Source: an uncultured bacterium (GTDB lineage: Bacteria; Desulfobacterota; WTBG01). From it: DNA of 5,969 bases. The position numbers were made by a program, and so were the translations under genes. Below, piece by piece: positions 5,554 to 5,969 of the stretch. The notes under the pieces are model-generated. The model was not told the DNA's origin, did not search any database, and saw nothing but the letters and a program-made list of their open reading frames with translations. Position 1 is the stretch's first letter, and each line of letters begins with the position of its first letter. The stretch covers positions 1 through 5,969 of the forward strand of contig CALJBY010000226.1 in NCBI GenBank assembly GCA_938024025.1. Direction: 5' to 3'.

Positions 5554-5969
5554 TCAGACAACTGAAGACAGGTGTTCAAGCAGTCTAAGCATTGCCAGGG
5601 AATCCTGTCTGCAGTAGTCTAAGAGGGACTGCCTCACCTTTTCACGCTCACTGGCTTCGAGCCCTTCACCTATCATGCGCTCGTAAGCGAGGCCTGCCGC
5701 TGTACCGTCCGCTACCTCCATATTTTCGTAGCTCATGTCCGGAATAAGTGCCGGGAGGACATACTTAATGGAAAATGATCCGGAGAACCGGGGGTAATAG
5801 ACATTGGTTCTGATCACCGCTAAAAGGTCCCACAACCGCTCTCTAACCTGTGCTATTCTCTTTGCGTACTGGGGGAACCAGTGTGAAAGGTCATTGAGTC
5901 GCGTTGACTCAAAGGAGCTGTAGACGAGTATGGGTGCAGTGTCAAATTTTTCTAAAACAGAGAGAAGTG
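5554..5969 (-). CDS. DUF2779 domain protein, C-terminal part (truncated by the window edge)
   Basis: Reading leftward from the edge, 137 in-frame codons end at a TGA (5554-5556), with no stop back to the edge. The gene therefore enters from the right and its N-terminus is missing. An in-frame TTG at 5835 lies inside conserved sequence and is not the start. The visible part matches my memory of DUF2779: ILVYSSFESTRL about 13 residues in, YYPRFSGSFSIKYVLPAL in the middle, and YCRQDSLAMLRLL near the end. These resemble the second and third motifs of DEDDy exonucleases, with YCRQD giving the Tyr-x3-Asp pair. The first Asp-x-Glu motif would be upstream of the window. Longer family members may carry an N-terminal RecB/Cas4-like nuclease region, but that cannot be checked here. 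It converges on the flavoprotein gene and is probably functionally separate. Confidence 0.8.
   Translation of the reverse strand, partial: LLSVLEKFDTAPILVYSSFESTRLNDLSHWFPQYAKRIAQVRERLWDLLAVIRTNVYYPRFSGSFSIKYVLPALIPDMSYENMEVADGTAAGLAYERMIGEGLEASEREKVRQSLLDYCRQDSLAMLRLLEHLSSVV

Overview
The window looks like part of a bacterial chromosome from an anaerobe. A Desulfobacterota (deltaproteobacterial) or similar sulfate-reducing or syntrophic lineage is my best guess. I infer this from the gene content (low-potential ferredoxin-type proteins and several FixC/geranylgeranyl-reductase-like flavoproteins) and from the style of the intergenic repeats. No marker gene is present to prove it.

Layout. 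Positions 1-177 are non-coding and hold an imperfect hairpin and a weak promoter candidate. Three genes follow on the + strand in tight order: a 375-aa FAD-dependent oxidoreductase (178-1305), a 384-aa DUF362 protein with a C-terminal 2x[4Fe-4S] ferredoxin domain and a TTG start (1331-2485), and a 440-aa FAD-dependent oxidoreductase (2487-3809). They are separated by 25 nt and 1 nt and are almost certainly one operon. The Shine-Dalgarno of the ferredoxin gene lies inside a small perfect hairpin just after the first gene's stop codon, which suggests translational coupling.

A 377-bp non-coding island (3810-4186) follows, packed with short degenerate repeats: three hairpin-forming units of about 42 bp, a 9-bp-period tract and two 7-bp-period tracts. 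The last 7-bp tract runs into the Shine-Dalgarno of the next gene. A third paralogous flavoprotein of 444 aa (4187-5521) is on the same strand. Facing it on the - strand, 32 bp away, is the C-terminal part of a DUF2779 (predicted DEDD-type nuclease) protein, which runs off the right edge (5554-5969).

How the genes may work together. All three flavoproteins have the GxGxxG dinucleotide fold, the ADG motif and the GD motif of the geranylgeranyl reductase superfamily, plus a Cys at exactly the same distance (35 residues) after the first Gly. They lack the family's substrate-pocket signatures. With a ferredoxin-domain protein between two of them, the simplest model is a ferredoxin-fed set of reductases acting on a hydrophobic or isoprenoid-like substrate (lipid, quinone side chain or polyprenyl). 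The substrate cannot be read from the sequence. The DUF2779 gene is probably unrelated to this pathway.
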